Source of the DNA: Pseudomonas sputi
GTDB taxonomy: Bacteria; Pseudomonadota; Gammaproteobacteria; Pseudomonadales; Pseudomonadaceae
Direction: 5' to 3'
Assembly (NCBI RefSeq): GCF_021603585.1
Contig: NZ_BQHI01000004.1
Coordinates: forward strand, 124,001 to 188,000
DNA: 64,000 bases
Shown here: one piece after another, positions 16,501 through 24,884 of the stretch
Layout: each line of letters opens with the position of its first letter
Position numbering within the stretch: the stretch's first letter is position 1
Position numbers and translations under genes: made by a program
The notes under the pieces: model-generated
What the model was told of the DNA's origin: nothing
The model's input: the letters and a program-made list of their open reading frames with translations, nothing else
The model's database searches: none

Positions 16501-17103
16501 ATCGATTTCGATCTCATCGCCCATCGCTTCGAACTCTTCCATGCGGGCACGCTTTGCGCCTGTGAGGAAGTTGCTCAACTTGGGTTCCAGGAAGTACTCG
16601 AGCAGACCTGACTCCTGCAGCCCGTTGAGGCGCGCATCGCGGGTCTTGTTCGGCGCAATCATTTTCTCCAGGGCGAACATCGATTCTTTAATGGCAGACA
16701 CCGCACGCTCAGGCAGCAGCCAGAACTCTTGTTCCTCTGTTGCATAAATGGCGCTGGCATACGTTTTATCGCACGCACGGGCAAAGGGTTTGTAGGTTTT
16801 TGAGGACCCCTCTGGAGCGTCCTTGACGGGGTCCAGTTCAACCAGGTCTTCGGCCGAACACTGAGCCGGCGGATTGGTGGATGCCTGTGCGGGCGCTTGA
16901 GACGCAGCGGGTGCCTGAGAAGCCGGTTTGGCTGACGCGGCTTGCGCGCTTTTCGGTACGCTCAGATTCCATCCGACCTTGACGTTGTTCGGATTGGTAA
17001 TGAAGGGATTGAGTTGGCGCAGTTGCGCCACGGTGCTGTTGTAGCGCGAGGCAATCTGGCCCAGGGTTTCGCCGGGCATGACGGCGTGATTCGTGATTTC
17101 CAT
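13552..17103 (-). CDS. Large LysM-domain protein, probable T6SS effector
   Basis: A 1183-residue protein. Residues about 5-50 form a LysM peptidoglycan-binding domain (MPGETLGQIASRYNSTVAQLRQLNPF). A Pro/Ala/Gln linker follows, then a long charged, helical region (about 80-480), and a central part with Gly-rich amphipathic segments (AWGYAGASLLLAGTVELNPILGNVKY, GGLQAAIELTGALNW, GSVGVALGAGFQGTAQISLDNG) at roughly 700-950 that recall those of VasX and BTH_I2691-type T6SS effectors. The C-terminal 230 residues are unrecognised. No signal peptide, as expected for T6SS cargo. It sits directly after vgrG and the DUF4123 adaptor and before two periplasmic Sel1 proteins, so a cell-envelope target is likely. 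The 3' end of the gene is poorer in GC than the 5' part. Confidence 0.85.
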   Translation of the reverse strand: MEITNHAVMPGETLGQIASRYNSTVAQLRQLNPFITNPNNVKVGWNLSVPKSAQAASAKPASQAPAASQAPAQASTNPPAQCSAEDLVELDPVKDAPEGSSKTYKPFARACDKTYASAIYATEEQEFWLLPERAVSAIKESMFALEKMIAPNKTRDARLNGLQESGLLEYFLEPKLSNFLTGAKRARMEEFEAMGDEIEIDPATAKKRQNEANRNKPAAAPAQPPQEDTAQSRMDRLNADIAGQESIRKEFVDFHKRRAEWLALKKEAVAAAKLEGYSYESGTLYSKDAIEARARVQAYLEARKKLFANKDFKQVSLEDVAKALAEKKKSYENICTGMTDCTADLFAYVYTLHKNADALNYHDYTESIIRVSEYGIALPEFALISDGLPSGIAQFKLYMDTEKKQAEITAQLQEKYKRWIEATGQNAQAPAGLVDVERAEWDRLQKIKEDLQATAQRNVIAAKPGRHLIWEPEEFQPKPVDRMVKPGFPLREVSLSDAKGTPLGWFSMTNLKDFKKIMAEDAQKASRSYKKMGESLPTDATEDSDKNSETSSFRQWLIAQGAMKFSDQTGDCFDEKGWFKANDFYAYLKKQGYKVTELENSATLTSWGKHLQQLVFKKSVRGKIRLFDNSPQAQFVRCLTPPQPSIHGEVKLEGPKMSAAEGFQMSANMGLSLDLARGEVQLMKVDMPAKESAKDITLDYLLDGKAQQMSFGRFSFHFGVKAWGYAGASLLLAGTVELNPILGNVKYGASLSPVKRAQREDASAKEERADHDAAKKAKADSGDNSPTPDLEHKSTSGTYVDTKSTDQVLTGKKANVQIENGAKATFNVFGGLQAAIELTGALNWAPPKDLVALRTAPTMGIGSDKDAKKTNPWLTLAKLSGSVGVALGAGFQGTAQISLDNGRFILNLKAAVVLGPGANGSFKFEIGYEAVVDIINLYRKELHKTKGRKVEWMDPEASEYASALNALGAAGLNVAMAYMMRWDVVMSLYEALTRSGKGGPIADTIMYYSDKKALEEWCINAIPDALGPLFRTLISTPEAFTITAASGTNGVADEKRVYNQAEAHVLQQKAIERILDWIVTNAKKTNTIDKAQSQFEFACMSMNEFGIKDTNAKMSYCKNRMLLDSFMSESVRALFDDTGVEARKYYKSHVKLLGANSAEFCEQNYIPQPNYSPSGATPFLKSY

Positions 17104-17132
17104 GGTGATTCCGTTCTGTTGTCGCGTCGCCG

Positions 17133-17990
17133 TTAACGTTGGGCGACGGCGGCTGATTCCAGGAGCCGATCTACTTTGATAAACGACTCGTCCTTTGATT
17201 GCAGGATCGCCATGATCTCAGGCTGTGTTTCAAACAGTGGACCGTTTACGGCATGACCCAGTTTGAGCAGGTGGTCGCCGTCATAAATGTTGTTGTTGAG
17301 CAGCAGATCGAGATTGTCAGCAATATCGTTCAAACGATCCTCGCCGGGTTCGCCAAACGCCTCGTACTCTTCATCCACCCAATACACCCATCCGAGGCGC
17401 GCCTGAACTTGCGCGGCCGCCATCGGAAGGTTGAATGCCGCCTGGTCACCCGACCATGTCGATTCCGCGTTAGCCATCCAGGCTAACCATGGACCACGTT
17501 GCTGGCCAAAGTTTCCTGGCGCGGGGGCGTAAACGGCCGACCAACACCCCAACAACTGATCGAAGGCCTTTTCGGCGGTGTAGGCCAGTGCTGCCCACAG
17601 GCTCGGCTTGTGGTAACTCAGCAAGCTTTGCCCTCCGGAACCGTCGTTGGCTTTGAGCAGCCAGCGTGCATGAGCCAGGGCTTTTTCCGGGTCGGGTGTC
17701 GAGATCGCAATTCCCGAAAAGTGTTCTTCGCAGAGTTTTGCAGCTTCTGCAGCCAGTTTGCTGCCTCGGGGGGCGACCAGCCACAAGGGGCCATCGGGTA
17801 TCTCGACGAATTCCGTTCGGAAAAACAGCCCTTCGCAAACTACGGGCTCACCCACCCGGTAGAGCCGGCTCATGGCTTGTGGCTGAAGCCCCTGGTCGAT
17901 GATGAAACACAGCGATGGGTTCGCTGCCGGCAGGTCCGAGAAGTTGTAGCGAGGCTCTTCCAGCAAAGCACTCAGCGCTTTTACATGCAT
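17133..17990 (-). CDS. DUF4123 effector-loading adaptor (Tap/TEC)
   Basis: DUF4123 proteins bind a specific effector and load it on the cognate VgrG tip. The 285-residue product has the family pattern: SLCFIIDQGLQPQAMSRLYRV near the N-terminus, PLWLVAPRGS, LAHARWLLKAN and HKPSLWAALAY in the domain, then a variable C-terminal half that normally contacts the effector. ATG at 17990 overlaps the vgrG stop by 10 bases and has TAAGGA 6 bases upstream; TTG at 17996 is a weaker alternative. The effector gene follows after 29 bases. Confidence 0.9.
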   Translation of the reverse strand: MHVKALSALLEEPRYNFSDLPAANPSLCFIIDQGLQPQAMSRLYRVGEPVVCEGLFFRTEFVEIPDGPLWLVAPRGSKLAAEAAKLCEEHFSGIAISTPDPEKALAHARWLLKANDGSGGQSLLSYHKPSLWAALAYTAEKAFDQLLGCWSAVYAPAPGNFGQQRGPWLAWMANAESTWSGDQAAFNLPMAAAQVQARLGWVYWVDEEYEAFGEPGEDRLNDIADNLDLLLNNNIYDGDHLLKLGHAVNGPLFETQPEIMAILQSKDESFIKVDRLLESAAVAQR

Positions 17991-20029
17991 GTGCAATCCT
18001 TACGGCTGCAAGCGCCGTTACTCTGTTTTCCGCACAGCGGTGTGATGCCTGATTCGTTCAGGCGGGCGGGCAGCGGTGCTTTCCCAGCCTTATCCGCATC
18101 CACCACCTTCATCGGCCCCGGCAACAACGGCGCTGCCGGTGTCCCCACGCCCGGCGCGCCGCCGGTGTTGATCTTCACTTCGGCGCCGCTGATGGTCACG
18201 CCGCCGGCATCGGCTTTAACGAAGCTACCGCCGGCCTTGGCGGTCAGTTCCATGGCGCCTTCGATCACGACTTTCTGGCCGGCGTAGTAGTGGATCTCGG
18301 TTCCCGCTTCGACCAGTTGCGCCGTGCCGACCTTGAGGTGCTGGGTCACGGCGACGGTCAGGTGATCGTTGGCGCGCATTTCACTGATGCGATCCAGGTG
18401 AGTGATGCGGTGTTCTTCGACCTTGAACTCGCTGTAGGTGTTGGCTTCGACGGTGTCATGCCGCTCGTTGCCAACCCGGATCTTCTGGTCGTGCTCAATG
18501 TTCTCGTCCCAGTCGCGCTGGGCGTGGAGGTAGATCTGTTCTGCGCCTTTCTTGTCTTCGATGCGGAACTCGTTATAGCCCTTGCCGCCCGGTGAACTCA
18601 GGGTCTTGAAGGTGCTGCGGGTCTTGTTCGCCGGCAGGTCGTAGGGGACGACGTTTTCTTTGTGGTACAGGCAGCCGGTCACCAGTGGTTGGTCGGGGTC
18701 GCCTTCGAGGAAGGTCACCAGCACTTCCATGCCGATCCGTGGAATGGCGATGCCGCCGTAGGCTGCGCCGGCCCAGCCGCTGGCGACGCGCAGCCAGCAG
18801 GTGGTCTTGTCGTCGGCCTGGCCTTCGCGGTCCCAGTGGAATTGCACTTTCACGCGGCCGTACTGGTCGCAGTGGATTTCTTCGCCGGCAGGGCCGGTGA
18901 CGATGGCGGTCTGGCTGCCGAGGACTTTCGGTTTCGGGTGTTCGAGGGCAGGGCGGTAGTGGGCGTCCCACGGGGTGGCCACGAAGCTGTTGCGGTAGCC
19001 CTGGTGGAAATCGCTCTTGTTGTCGGTGACGTCGCTGGTGACGTTTTCGCCCAGCACTTGCGGCTGTTTGCCTTCGTGGAAGATTTCCAACAGCAGCCAC
19101 AAATCGTTCCACTCGGCGCGTGGGTGCTCGGCCAGGGTCATGAAGTGGCCGCTGGTCAGGGTCGGTTCGTCACCTTTGCCTTCGGCGAGTTTGTAGTCGC
19201 TGCGATGGCGCTCCAGCGCGCGGGTCGAGAGGAACTTGCCGCGCTCGCGCGTGGTGAAGCGGCCGGGGTAGTCGTAGTCTTCCAGGTCTGGCATGAACGC
19301 GGATTTGACCGCGCTTTCGGGCAGGATCTTCGGTTTTTCGAAATCGTAGTCACGGCGGCTGACGCGGCTGGTGCGGGTTTCCAGACGCAGGTTGAAACGC
19401 TTGATCACCGGTTTGTCGGCGGTCATGCCGGAGTCTTGCTGATAGTTCACCGGTTTCAGTTTGCGGAACACGGTCTGGTCGTCGCCGAACACCAGTTTGT
19501 GGCCGCTGCTGCTGTGCTGGAAGTGGAAGTGAATGCCTTCCTCTTCGCACAGGCGCTGAATGAAATGCAGGTCGGATTCGTCGTACTGCACGCAGTAGTC
19601 GCGTTCCGGGTATTCGGCGCCGAGCTGGAAGCTGTAGGCGTTGGCCAGAATCCCGCGATCTTCCAGGACGCGGGCGATGATCTTCGGCACCGTCAGTTGC
19701 TGGAAGATCTGCTGGTCATGGTTGTGCCGCAGGTAGGCCAGTTGCGGCACCAGGCTCAGGCTGTAACGGGTCAGGGTCTTGCCGGAATCGCCTTGCTCGA
19801 TGCGATACACCAGGCCGTGAATCTTGCCCTCGCCAGTGGCGCCGAAGGTCAGGCAGCCAGGCTTGTGCAGGAGTTCTTCAAGGTTGAGGTCGGGACGGGC
19901 GCTGACCAGTTCGAGGTCGAAACGGAACGGTTCGTTGAGGGCTTCGCGACCGGTAAAGCTGAGGACTTGCAGGTCGGCTGAAGCGCCTTCGAGCGTGAGG
20001 GTAATGTGGGTAGCATTGGCGTCCAGCAT
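17981..20029 (-). CDS. vgrG: VgrG / TssI type VI secretion spike protein
   Basis: The 682-residue product is a canonical VgrG trimer subunit: gp27-like N-terminal half (LSFTGREALNEPFRFDLELVS, YCVQYDESDLHFIQRLCEEEGIHFHF), OB-fold (GPAGEEIHCDQYGRVKVQFHWDR, WLRVASGWAGAAYGG, IPRIGMEVLVTFLEGDPDQPLVTG) and a gp5-like beta-helix needle (HDTVEANTYSEFKVEEHRI). The C-terminus is short, ending in a Cys-rich tail (CSRKDCTCM) rather than an effector domain, so cargo depends on the adaptor encoded next. No core T6SS genes (tssB, tssC, clpV) are in the window, so this is an orphan vgrG island. Confidence 0.95.
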   Translation of the reverse strand: MLDANATHITLTLEGASADLQVLSFTGREALNEPFRFDLELVSARPDLNLEELLHKPGCLTFGATGEGKIHGLVYRIEQGDSGKTLTRYSLSLVPQLAYLRHNHDQQIFQQLTVPKIIARVLEDRGILANAYSFQLGAEYPERDYCVQYDESDLHFIQRLCEEEGIHFHFQHSSSGHKLVFGDDQTVFRKLKPVNYQQDSGMTADKPVIKRFNLRLETRTSRVSRRDYDFEKPKILPESAVKSAFMPDLEDYDYPGRFTTRERGKFLSTRALERHRSDYKLAEGKGDEPTLTSGHFMTLAEHPRAEWNDLWLLLEIFHEGKQPQVLGENVTSDVTDNKSDFHQGYRNSFVATPWDAHYRPALEHPKPKVLGSQTAIVTGPAGEEIHCDQYGRVKVQFHWDREGQADDKTTCWLRVASGWAGAAYGGIAIPRIGMEVLVTFLEGDPDQPLVTGCLYHKENVVPYDLPANKTRSTFKTLSSPGGKGYNEFRIEDKKGAEQIYLHAQRDWDENIEHDQKIRVGNERHDTVEANTYSEFKVEEHRITHLDRISEMRANDHLTVAVTQHLKVGTAQLVEAGTEIHYYAGQKVVIEGAMELTAKAGGSFVKADAGGVTISGAEVKINTGGAPGVGTPAAPLLPGPMKVVDADKAGKAPLPARLNESGITPLCGKQSNGACSRKDCTCM

Positions 20030-20390
20030 GCCTTGATTTCCGTCCTTTGGATTAGCGTGGGCGGATGGTGCAGGATTAAACCGCCTCGTTCAAGGCGCAA
20101 ATGCCGTAGATGCACAGGCCCGAAGCCATAGGGAAAACCCTTAGGCCCACGGTTTGGCCCAGTAAAACAGGCACTTGCGGACGAACCAATCTGTCGCGAA
20201 CGCTGAATACCGCGTCCGGGAACAACCAGTCAGTTTCAGACTAAAGTCGCCTGTAGCACGTCAAAGCCATCTGCCATCATTGCCGTTCACCCCCGCGTAT
20301 TCACTTCCTCACGGTGCTTCACTGTTCCGGGACGGGAGCTGTTTTTGGTTGTTTGCGCCCAGCGCAATCGTTGTTCTGTTGGAGTTTTCA
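20030..20390. other. Intergenic region between divergent vgrG and oprD-like genes
   Basis: 361 bases with no credible gene. It must carry the promoters of the vgrG operon (leftward) and the porin (rightward). A short hairpin (taggg-aaaa-ccctta) is at 20129-20142. I looked for a sigma-54 element, because vgrG islands often have one, and found none with correct spacing. A plus-strand in-frame extension of the porin gene through this region lacks coding character. Confidence 0.4.
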
Positions 20391-21692
20391 ATGCGTCCCC
20401 CATTTCCCCTCATCACCCCGCGCCATTCGCTTGGCTTCGGAGCCTTTGTGCTGTGCGCCGGTTTTACCGCGCAGGTCCAGGCCAGCGGTTTTTTCGAAGA
20501 CACCACGGCGAAGATCGAATCGCGCACGGTCTACTTCAACCGCGATTTCCGTGACGGGCACACCTCCAGTGATCAGGGCGCGTCCAAGCGCGAAGAGTCG
20601 GCGCAGGGTTTCATTCTCAATCTGCAATCGGGCTACACCGAAGGCACCGTCGGTTTCGGCATTGATGCGCTGGGCATGGCGGGTTTTCAGCTCGATTCCA
20701 GCCCGGACCGCAGTAACAGCGGCCTGTTGCCGTCCAGCGGCGAGAATCCGCGCGGTTCGAAAGGTCAGTACGCGAAGATGGGCCTGACCGCCAAGGTCAA
20801 AGTCTCGGACACGGTGCTGAAATACGGCGCGCTGCTGCCGGATCTGCCGCTGCTCAAGTACAACGATGGCCGTCTGCTGCCGACGATGTTCAACGGTGCG
20901 ATGCTGACCTCCAAAGAGGTGAAGGATTTGACCTTCATGGCCGCACGCCTGGACAAGTACACCGCCCGGGACTCCACCGATTCGCAAGACATCCGCGTGC
21001 ACTGCAAGAACAAGCGCTACGCCTGCAACACCACCGCCGATCATTTCGACATGTACGGCTTCGACTACAAGATCAATGATCGCCTGACCGCGCAATATCA
21101 CTACGCCGAGCTGGAAGACATCTATCGCCAGCACTTCGTGGGTCTGTTGGCCAATCAGCCGCTGGGTGACGGTGTGCTGAAAGCCGATCTGCGTTTGCTG
21201 AAAAGCGCCGACAGCGGCGATGCGAAAGCCGGCTCAATCGACAACCGGGCGTTGAGCGGCATGCTGTCCTACGGCATCAGCGGCCACACCTTCAGCGCCG
21301 GTTGGCAGCGCATGAACGGCGACAACTCGATGCCGTATCTGGATGGCAGCAACCCGTACCTGGTGAACTACGTGCAGGTCAACGACTTCGCCGCCGCCCA
21401 GGAACGTTCGTGGCAACTGCGTTACGACTATGACTTCAAGGCGATTGGCATCAACGGCCTGAGCTTCCTGACCCGTTACGTGAACGGCGATCACATCAAG
21501 GTCCCGGGCAGCGATCAGGAAGGCAAAGAGTGGGAGCGCGACAGCGAACTGAAGTACGTGATCCAGACCGGGACGTTCAAGGACGTGAGCCTGCGTTTGC
21601 GTAATGCGACGTATCGGACGAACTACGAGAAGTTTGCCCGGGACGTGGATGAGACCCGGTTGATTGTGAGTTACAACTTTTCGGTGTTGTAA
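20391..21692 (+). CDS. OprD-family outer-membrane porin
   Basis: A substrate-specific 18-stranded porin. The 433-residue product has a signal peptide (MRPPFPLITPRHSLGFGAFVLCAGFTAQVQA), the OprD-family N-terminus GFFEDTTAKIESRTVYFNRDF, the repeated motifs GYTEGTVGFGIDALGMAGFQLD and LKYGALLPDLPLL, and a terminal aromatic-rich strand (TRLIVSYNFSVL). GGAG lies 7 bases before ATG 20391. The family imports amino acids, sugars or aromatic acids; the nearby mannitol operon makes a polyol role conceivable, but there is no direct evidence. A terminator follows the stop. Confidence 0.9.
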   Translation: MRPPFPLITPRHSLGFGAFVLCAGFTAQVQASGFFEDTTAKIESRTVYFNRDFRDGHTSSDQGASKREESAQGFILNLQSGYTEGTVGFGIDALGMAGFQLDSSPDRSNSGLLPSSGENPRGSKGQYAKMGLTAKVKVSDTVLKYGALLPDLPLLKYNDGRLLPTMFNGAMLTSKEVKDLTFMAARLDKYTARDSTDSQDIRVHCKNKRYACNTTADHFDMYGFDYKINDRLTAQYHYAELEDIYRQHFVGLLANQPLGDGVLKADLRLLKSADSGDAKAGSIDNRALSGMLSYGISGHTFSAGWQRMNGDNSMPYLDGSNPYLVNYVQVNDFAAAQERSWQLRYDYDFKAIGINGLSFLTRYVNGDHIKVPGSDQEGKEWERDSELKYVIQTGTFKDVSLRLRNATYRTNYEKFARDVDETRLIVSYNFSVL

Positions 21693-21702
21693 ATCCGGGC
21701 CG

Positions 21703-21740
21703 AAAAAACCATCGCGAGTTAACTCGTGATGGTTTTTTTT
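21703..21740. terminator. Bidirectional terminator between the porin and SLT genes
   Basis: AACCATCGCGAGTT is followed at once by AACTCGTGATGGTT (one G-U pair), flanked by A6 on the left and T8 on the right. It starts 10 bases after the porin stop and 11 bases beyond the SLT-lipoprotein stop, so it serves both convergent genes. Confidence 0.9.
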
Positions 21741-21750
21741 CGGCTTGGGA

Positions 21751-22371
21751 TCAGAGCCAATGCCAGAACCGGCTCCAGAACCCGCGATTCAGATCATCCT
21801 TGCACGCTGCGTATTGCTGACCGTACATGTCCGAGCGGTTCTGCACCTTGCGTGCCACCGGCATCAGCCACGCCTTGCTGGCGTAGGTCTTCTGGCGAAA
21901 ACCGCCCCAGCCTTCGTGATAGTTGAGGTACTGGTTGTAGGCGTCGTACTTGTACACGCCGTTGATCGAGGTGGTCTTGTCCATGTACCAGCCGACGAAG
22001 TCGATGGCGTCATCGAAGTCTTCGCGGTCGGCGCCATAGCGGCCGGTGCTTTTCTGGTAGTCGGACCAGACCTCATCCTTGGCCTGCGCATAGCCCGAGG
22101 CCGTCGAAACCCGACCCCACGGGATCACCCACAACAGGTATTTACGCGGCGTCTTGGCGTCGTAGCGGTAGCCGGACTCCTGATACATGATCGCGAACGG
22201 CACCTGGATCGGTACGCCCCAGCGCTTTTGCGTGACTTGCGCCGCGTCGTACCAATCACTCTTTTCGCGGAAAATCTCGCAGAGGTTTTCCGGCGAACGC
22301 GGCGGCGATGTTCCGCAACCGGTCAACAGTGCCGCCAATACCAACAGTCCAACCGTGCGCCGCGAATTCAA
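21751..22371 (-). CDS. SLT-like lipoprotein (putative lytic transglycosylase)
   Basis: A 206-residue lipoprotein: signal and lipobox MNSRRTVGLLVLAALLTGC with lipidated Cys19, then an SLT/lysozyme-like domain. The likely catalytic Glu65 is in AIMYQESGYRYDAK, followed by WGRVSTASGYAQAKDEVW and DFVGWYMDKT. It would cleave or bind peptidoglycan from the outer membrane side. It is placed between the OprD porin and the end of the mannitol operon and reads leftward; its start is 44 bases after mtlZ, so read-through from the operon is possible. Confidence 0.85.
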   Translation of the reverse strand: MNSRRTVGLLVLAALLTGCGTSPPRSPENLCEIFREKSDWYDAAQVTQKRWGVPIQVPFAIMYQESGYRYDAKTPRKYLLWVIPWGRVSTASGYAQAKDEVWSDYQKSTGRYGADREDFDDAIDFVGWYMDKTTSINGVYKYDAYNQYLNYHEGWGGFRQKTYASKAWLMPVARKVQNRSDMYGQQYAACKDDLNRGFWSRFWHWL

Positions 22372-22415
22372 AAGCCGTCATCCCGTCGTGCAAAAAAGGG
22401 CGCCAGTCTACGCGC

Positions 22416-23354
22416 TCAGGTCAACTGGTGGCGATAAGGCAAATCCGGACCTGTTTTGCTGCATGTAAGGGCGGCGGCCTGTACGGCAAACCTGAGCATG
22501 CCGTCGATCTGTTCGCGACTGAGGTGCTGCACGCCTTCCACCGAATCCAGCTCATGCTCGGTCAGCCAAGTGATCAACGCGGCCTGGAAGGTATCGCCGG
22601 CGCCGACGGTGTCGGCGATCTTCACTGAAGAGGCGGGCACCGACCATGAGCCGTGAGCGCGGCTGAAGACTGTTGCGCCTTCACCGCCACGGGTCAGGAA
22701 CACCACCTGGCAGCGATGCTGCAGCCAGCCTTCGATGACGCGTTGCGGGTCTTGCTCGGGATACAGCAGGCTCAAATCTTCGTCGCTGACTTTGATCAGG
22801 TCCGCCAACGGCACCAGCGTGGCGATCCGCTCGCGCCACAGGTCGATGTTCGGCTCGGGGTTGAGGCGCACGTTCGGGTCGAGGCTGATCAGGCGTTTGC
22901 CGCTTTCGCGCTGTACCAACGCAAGCAACGTGTCGGCAATCGGTTGCACCACCAGCGAGAACGAACCGAAGTGCAAGCCACGCACTTCAGGGCCCAACGT
23001 TGGCAGGTGCGCCAGGCTCAACTGCCGGTCGGCGCAACCTTCACCGCGGAAGCTGTAATGCGGCGAGCCATTGGCGCCCACCGCGACCATCGCCAGGGTG
23101 GTCGGCGCGGCGAAATCCACCAGGTAATCCGGGCGGACGCCTTCATCCTGCAGCACCTGCTGCAAGCGTCGGCCGAGGTAGTCGGTGGACAACCCGCCGA
23201 ACAGCGCCGAATCAACGCCCAACCGACGCAAACCCACCGCCACGTTGAACGGCGAGCCACCGGCAATCGCCTTGAAATTGACTTTCGATGCCTGCCCGCC
23301 GGCATCGTCTTCGCTGAAGAAGTCGAACAGTGCTTCGCCACACACCAGGTACAT
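22416..23354 (-). CDS. mtlZ: Fructokinase MtlZ (PfkB family)
   Basis: Phosphorylates fructose made by mannitol dehydrogenase. The 312-residue product shows the PfkB signatures: VCGEALFDFFSEDD and GGSPFNVAVGLRRLGVDSALFGGLS at the N-terminus, DPNVRLNPE in the middle, and the catalytic DTVGAGDTFQAALITWL near residue 255, with the Asp of GAGD as base. It begins 13 bases after the mtlY stop and is the last gene of the operon. ATG at 23354 gives the normal N-terminus; a longer reading upstream is non-coding. Confidence 0.93.
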   Translation of the reverse strand: MYLVCGEALFDFFSEDDAGGQASKVNFKAIAGGSPFNVAVGLRRLGVDSALFGGLSTDYLGRRLQQVLQDEGVRPDYLVDFAAPTTLAMVAVGANGSPHYSFRGEGCADRQLSLAHLPTLGPEVRGLHFGSFSLVVQPIADTLLALVQRESGKRLISLDPNVRLNPEPNIDLWRERIATLVPLADLIKVSDEDLSLLYPEQDPQRVIEGWLQHRCQVVFLTRGGEGATVFSRAHGSWSVPASSVKIADTVGAGDTFQAALITWLTEHELDSVEGVQHLSREQIDGMLRFAVQAAALTCSKTGPDLPYRHQLT

Positions 23355-23367
23355 AGTTGTTTGCTCT

Positions 23368-24864
23368 TTATAAGGTTGCGACATGCAGTCGATAGCGTTC
23401 ATAGGCCTGCTGGAAGGCCGCGACATTCGCGGTGATCGGCAGGGTTTCACTGTTCAGGTCGAGCTTCACGCAGCGCTCGCACAGGGCGGCCAGGGTGTCT
23501 TCGTGGCCGTTCGACCACGACGTGCACCACGCCGCCTGAATCGCCGCACCGAGGGCGGCGGCTTCGCTCTGCTCGGTGCAGATCACCGGGGTGTTCATGA
23601 TGTCGGCGACGATCTGCCGCCATATCGCGCTTTTCGAACCGCCGCCGATCAGGCAAATGCTGCGGCTTTGTAAACCATTCTGGCGCAACAGATCCAGTCC
23701 ATAACGCAGGCCGAAGGTGGTGCCTTCGACAGCGGCGCGGCACAGATTGGCCTGGGTCAGGTTATCGATGGTCAGGCCGTGCAGGCTGCCGGTGGCGTGG
23801 GGCAGGGGCGGCACGCGTTCGCCATTGAGGAACGGCAACATGCTCACCCCCTCGGCGCCGATCGGAGCCTGGGCCACCAAGGCGTTGAAGGCATCGAGAT
23901 TGAGGTCGAACAATTCGCGGATCGCGCCGGTGGCGTTGGTCAGGTTCATGGTGCAGATCAACGGCAGCCAACCGCCGCTCGAGGAACAGAAAGTCGCGAC
24001 CGATGCATCCGGGCTGACCTTCGGCGCCTCGGCGTAGGCGTACACCGTGCCGGAAGAACCGAGGCTCATGGTGATCGCCCCCGGCTGAATATTGCCGGTG
24101 CCGATGGCGCCCATCATGTTGTCGCCGCCGCCGCTGGACACCACTGCGTTGGGGTTGATACCCAGCTGTTCGGCAATCGCCGGCAGGATCGTGCCGACCG
24201 CTTGATGAGCGTCGATCAACTCCGGCAGCGCGGCTTGCAGACGACCGCTGGCATCGATGTCACGCAGCAGCTGCAAATCCCATTGGCGGGTGCGCACGTT
24301 GAAGTACCCGGTGCCGGATGCATCGCCGTATTCGCTGCACGAACGGCCGGTGAGCCAGAAATTCAGGTAGTCGTGGGGCAGCAGGATCCGCGCGATGCGC
24401 GAGAACACTTCTGGATGCTGTTCCTTGGTCCACAACAGTTTCGACACCGTGTAACCCGGTGCGATGACCACGCCGAGGCGTTCCAGCGAGCCTTGCTCAC
24501 CACCGAGATGAGCGAGCAGTTGATCGTTCTCTGCCGTGGTTTCGGTGTCGCACCAGAGCTTGGCCGGGCGCAGCACCTGGCCTTGATCGTCAAGCAGTAC
24601 CAGCCCGTGCTGCTGGCCGGAGACGCCGATGCCGAGGATCGATTGACCGTCGACATTCGCCGCCAGCAGGGCGCGGCGAGTGGCGAGGGCGAAGGCCTCC
24701 AGCCATTGCGCGGTGTCTTGTTCGCGACGGCCGTTGGCGCCGCTGATCATCGTGTGCGCGGCAGCGCCCTGGCCGAGGACCTGACCGCTGGTGGCGTCGA
24801 GGATGATGGCTTTGGTGCCTTGGGTGCCGCAGTCGATGCCGAGGAAGAGTTGTTGGTTATTCAT
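23368..24864 (-). CDS. mtlY: Xylulokinase MtlY (FGGY family)
   Basis: Phosphorylates D-xylulose, formed when the mannitol dehydrogenase oxidises D-arabitol. The 498-residue FGGY kinase has the ATP-site motif FLGIDCGTQGTKAIILD at the N-terminus, GVSGQQHGLVLLD with the substrate loop, LPHDYLNFWLTG, MSLGSSGTVYAYAE, and GGGSKSAIWRQIVADI near residue 405. It is separated from mtlD by a 147-base gap filled by a REP-type palindrome, which may lower its expression relative to the upstream genes. Confidence 0.93.
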   Translation of the reverse strand: MNNQQLFLGIDCGTQGTKAIILDATSGQVLGQGAAAHTMISGANGRREQDTAQWLEAFALATRRALLAANVDGQSILGIGVSGQQHGLVLLDDQGQVLRPAKLWCDTETTAENDQLLAHLGGEQGSLERLGVVIAPGYTVSKLLWTKEQHPEVFSRIARILLPHDYLNFWLTGRSCSEYGDASGTGYFNVRTRQWDLQLLRDIDASGRLQAALPELIDAHQAVGTILPAIAEQLGINPNAVVSSGGGDNMMGAIGTGNIQPGAITMSLGSSGTVYAYAEAPKVSPDASVATFCSSSGGWLPLICTMNLTNATGAIRELFDLNLDAFNALVAQAPIGAEGVSMLPFLNGERVPPLPHATGSLHGLTIDNLTQANLCRAAVEGTTFGLRYGLDLLRQNGLQSRSICLIGGGSKSAIWRQIVADIMNTPVICTEQSEAAALGAAIQAAWCTSWSNGHEDTLAALCERCVKLDLNSETLPITANVAAFQQAYERYRLHVATL

Positions 24865-24884
24865 GTGCGCTCCACGAAGATCCA

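Noticed and set aside
20030-20160. Sigma-54-like element upstream of vgrG (TGGC ... TGC)
   Set aside because: The GG and GC pairs are two bases too far apart for a -24/-12 promoter.
22372-22415. Terminator between mtlZ and the SLT gene
   Set aside because: Only short partial complementarity (cgccagt / actggtggcg) and no T run.
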